Source of the DNA: an uncultured Ruminococcus sp.
GTDB taxonomy: Bacteria > Bacillota > Clostridia > Oscillospirales > Acutalibacteraceae
DNA length: 32,901 nt
Assembly (NCBI GenBank): GCA_910585865.1
Contig: CAJUGO010000019.1
Coordinates: forward strand, 1 to 32,901
Reading direction: 5' to 3'
Positions 31,569 through 32,901 of this stretch are shown here, piece after piece. The notes under the pieces were generated by a model, which was given only the letters and a program-made list of their open reading frames with translations, ran no database searches and had not been told where the DNA came from. Position 1 is the first letter of the stretch, and each line of letters opens with the position of its first letter. Both the position numbers and the translations under genes were made by a program.

Positions 31569-32354
31569 TCATTTCCTTATAAGCTTCGTAAGATACTTAA
31601 TAAAATTATCTCCTGCAATTCCGTTTTGCTTGTAACCGCCTATTTTAAGAACCTCATTTACAGCTTTTTCAGTGCCGTTTCCAAATGAACCGTTTTCATC
31701 CATTCCTGATTTAATTATGCCTTTAGATTTTGCGATCAACAGAAGTTCTTTAATGGCAAGAATACCGTCCGACTTCTGCCCTTTCTTATATCCCTGACTG
31801 TCAAGGACTTTTTCTTTTGACGTTGACTGTGATTTATATGTAACGCCAAAATAATTACACAGACCTTTACAAATCGCTTCGCCTATTTTTGTTGTATTGT
31901 TTCTTATCCAGTCTGAACCCGTCTTTGTATCATGAAATTCACACTCAACATAAACCGTTAACGCTCTGGGCACATTGATTTCATATAGTCCTGTTTGATA
32001 GGAAACGCTGTCAGCTGTACCTGGGGAAATAGAACCCAATGACTTTAGAACAGCTTCTGCCGCCTTTCTGCCGTTTGAATTAAGACAGAAAATTCTTGTG
32101 CCCCCTGTGACCTTACCGTTATACGCATTCGTATGGATTGGCATATGAATATCAGCATTGAATTTGTCAGATTCATTACAGCGGTTCTGCATTGTATCTC
32201 CTGATTTTCCGACCTTTACTTCAAATCCGCATCTTTTCAGTGCTGTTGCAGTTGCATTTGCGATTTTATCGCACTGTGCCATTTCGTTTGTATTGCCTGT
32301 TGCATAGGTATTATTACGCTGATTGGATGGTGATAAATAGATTTTCTTTGACAT
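31569..32354 (-). CDS. Phage endolysin: N-acetylmuramoyl-L-alanine amidase (Amidase_3) with C-terminal binding domain
   Basis: The 261-aa product starts at MSKKIYLSPS with GGAAGGTGG upstream; the longer frame opens only at TTG inside that site. An Amidase_3-type domain (about 1-178) cleaves the amide bond between MurNAc and L-Ala. Visible residues are Glu24 in GNTNEM, His74 in PIHTNAYNG and a Glu in YVECEFHDT (137-139). The usual first zinc His (PGHGG) is replaced by SPSNQ (8-12), a variant I also associate with phage/Clostridia amidases of this type. The C-terminal region (about 183-261) resembles a peptidoglycan-binding repeat. The gene follows the DUF2829 gene immediately. Phage origin is supported by the lysis-cassette context. 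Confidence 0.85.
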   Translation of the reverse strand: MSKKIYLSPSNQRNNTYATGNTNEMAQCDKIANATATALKRCGFEVKVGKSGDTMQNRCNESDKFNADIHMPIHTNAYNGKVTGGTRIFCLNSNGRKAAEAVLKSLGSISPGTADSVSYQTGLYEINVPRALTVYVECEFHDTKTGSDWIRNNTTKIGEAICKGLCNYFGVTYKSQSTSKEKVLDSQGYKKGQKSDGILAIKELLLIAKSKGIIKSGMDENGSFGNGTEKAVNEVLKIGGYKQNGIAGDNFIKYLTKLIRK

Positions 32355-32356
32355 GA

Positions 32357-32833
32357 TTAAACCACCTTCCAATCTTCCGAAAGACAGTCATTTACACTGG
32401 GCACCCAAGTAGATATATTACCATCTACGTTTTTTATGCAAAAATATGGATTCACACAATCATGATCATTACCAGTAAATTTACTGTTTTCATTGGTGTC
32501 GTAACCTTCATGCAAAAATACAAACATTCCTTTGCCATTCCAACCTTTTCGCGCAACCTTTTCGCCTTTTTTTAATTTTCTTATAGCTTCGCCGAACGTA
32601 AAAGTTGAAACATTTAATTCTGTTCCAGTTGATTTATTTCCATTGACTATCCAATCATCTGCTAAAATATTATCAATTGTAAAAAATGTATCAGCAGATG
32701 AAAACGGAACAATAGTACCATCTTTGCAATGTAGATGTATAGTTGTTGAATTTTTTCGCCAAAAACCTGCCCAATGTTCTCTTTTTATATCTGCACCTTG
32801 CTTTAATGCTTCATATGCTTGTTTAAATTCCAT
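32357..32833 (-). CDS. Tandem DUF2829 protein (Tad2-like, anti-Thoeris family)
   Basis: The 158-aa product starts at MEFKQAYEAL; GGAGG is at correct spacing for this ATG and not for the one two codons earlier. It contains two copies of the DUF2829 domain: residues 1-63 (FKQAYEALKQGADIKREHW ... DDWIV) and about 78-158 (FGEAIRKLKKGEKVARKGW ... SEDWKVV). Single-domain DUF2829 proteins of phages include Tad2, which sequesters the cyclic nucleotide signal of Thoeris defence. Whether this two-domain form binds such a signal is untested. Position between a likely holin-region gene end and the endolysin is typical for DUF2829 genes in Clostridia phages. Stop and next start are 2 bp apart. Confidence 0.75.
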   Translation of the reverse strand: MEFKQAYEALKQGADIKREHWAGFWRKNSTTIHLHCKDGTIVPFSSADTFFTIDNILADDWIVNGNKSTGTELNVSTFTFGEAIRKLKKGEKVARKGWNGKGMFVFLHEGYDTNENSKFTGNDHDCVNPYFCIKNVDGNISTWVPSVNDCLSEDWKVV

Positions 32834-32835
32834 AA

Positions 32836-32901
32836 TCATTCCTCCATTTTATTAATTTCAGGCAATCCTGCTACTGATGTCAACACTGATAAAATACCAG
32901 C
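32836..32901 (-). CDS. C-terminal end of a gene running in from the right (prophage, lysis region)
   Basis: The minus-strand frame AGILSVLTSVAGLPEINKME ends with TGA at 32836-32838, overlapping the ribosome-binding region of the DUF2829 gene. That tight coupling and the location suggest a holin or holin-like gene, but only 21 codons are visible and the family cannot be told. Confidence 0.5.
   Translation of the reverse strand, partial: AGILSVLTSVAGLPEINKMEE

Noticed and set aside
1..32901. CRISPR array or cas genes
   Set aside because: No regularly spaced direct repeats of CRISPR type and no Cas-like protein were seen.

Overview
The window looks like chromosomal DNA of a low-GC, spore-forming gut Clostridia, most likely Oscillospiraceae/Ruminococcaceae-like. 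This rests on a sporulation sigma-K gene fragment, a dockerin-bearing M60-type (mucinase-family) metallopeptidase beside a cohesin-like protein, a SipW/TasA fibre operon, several lipoproteins and c-di-GMP-I riboswitches. The species cannot be named from the sequence alone.

Layout. (1) 1-2270: the right end of an integrated element. A large serine recombinase gene runs into the 3' half of sigK. The two meet at the pentamer AATGA (1902-1906), which also supplies the recombinase stop codon. This matches a skin-type element splitting sigK; the sigK 5' half should lie left of the window. (2) 2325-8486: ordinary chromosomal genes: a TtcA-like tRNA thiolase, a CobW/zinc-chaperone GTPase, two lipoproteins, an alkaline phosphatase-like lipoprotein lacking one zinc-ligand His, and a small secreted protein. 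(3) 9151-25007: a coherent c-di-GMP surface/biofilm island, all on the minus strand. It holds a fibre operon (sipW, tasA, a third SipW-type substrate) behind one c-di-GMP-I riboswitch; a three-gene phosphorelay (REC-HD-GYP-GGDEF, HPt, hybrid histidine kinase) that should make and/or degrade c-di-GMP; and a second operon (1896-aa dockerin/Fn3/F5-8C/M60 peptidase, cohesin-like protein, small lipoprotein) behind two tandem c-di-GMP-I riboswitches. The kinase senses a signal, the GGDEF/HD-GYP protein sets c-di-GMP, and three aptamers read it out onto adhesion/fibre and mucin-directed products.

(4) 25217-27470: a scar zone with a frameshifted Tn916-type integrase remnant, a 36-codon lipoprotein-like ORF, an M24 peptidase, and a 5'-truncated ISL3 transposase with its right inverted repeat. 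(5) 27533-32901: the end of a prophage. The 3' half of a tRNA-Asn (anticodon loop to CCA), still followed by its terminator, marks the attachment junction. Inside lie an AT-rich two-gene cargo (742-aa P-loop NTPase plus 203-aa membrane protein, a candidate defence system) and a lysis-region cassette (end of an unknown gene, tandem DUF2829/Tad2-like protein, amidase endolysin).

Best leads: the split sigK, the three-riboswitch c-di-GMP regulon including a possible two-stage tandem switch, the cohesin/dockerin pair encoded in one c-di-GMP-controlled operon, and the uncharacterised NTPase/membrane-protein pair beside a Tad2-like gene in the prophage.
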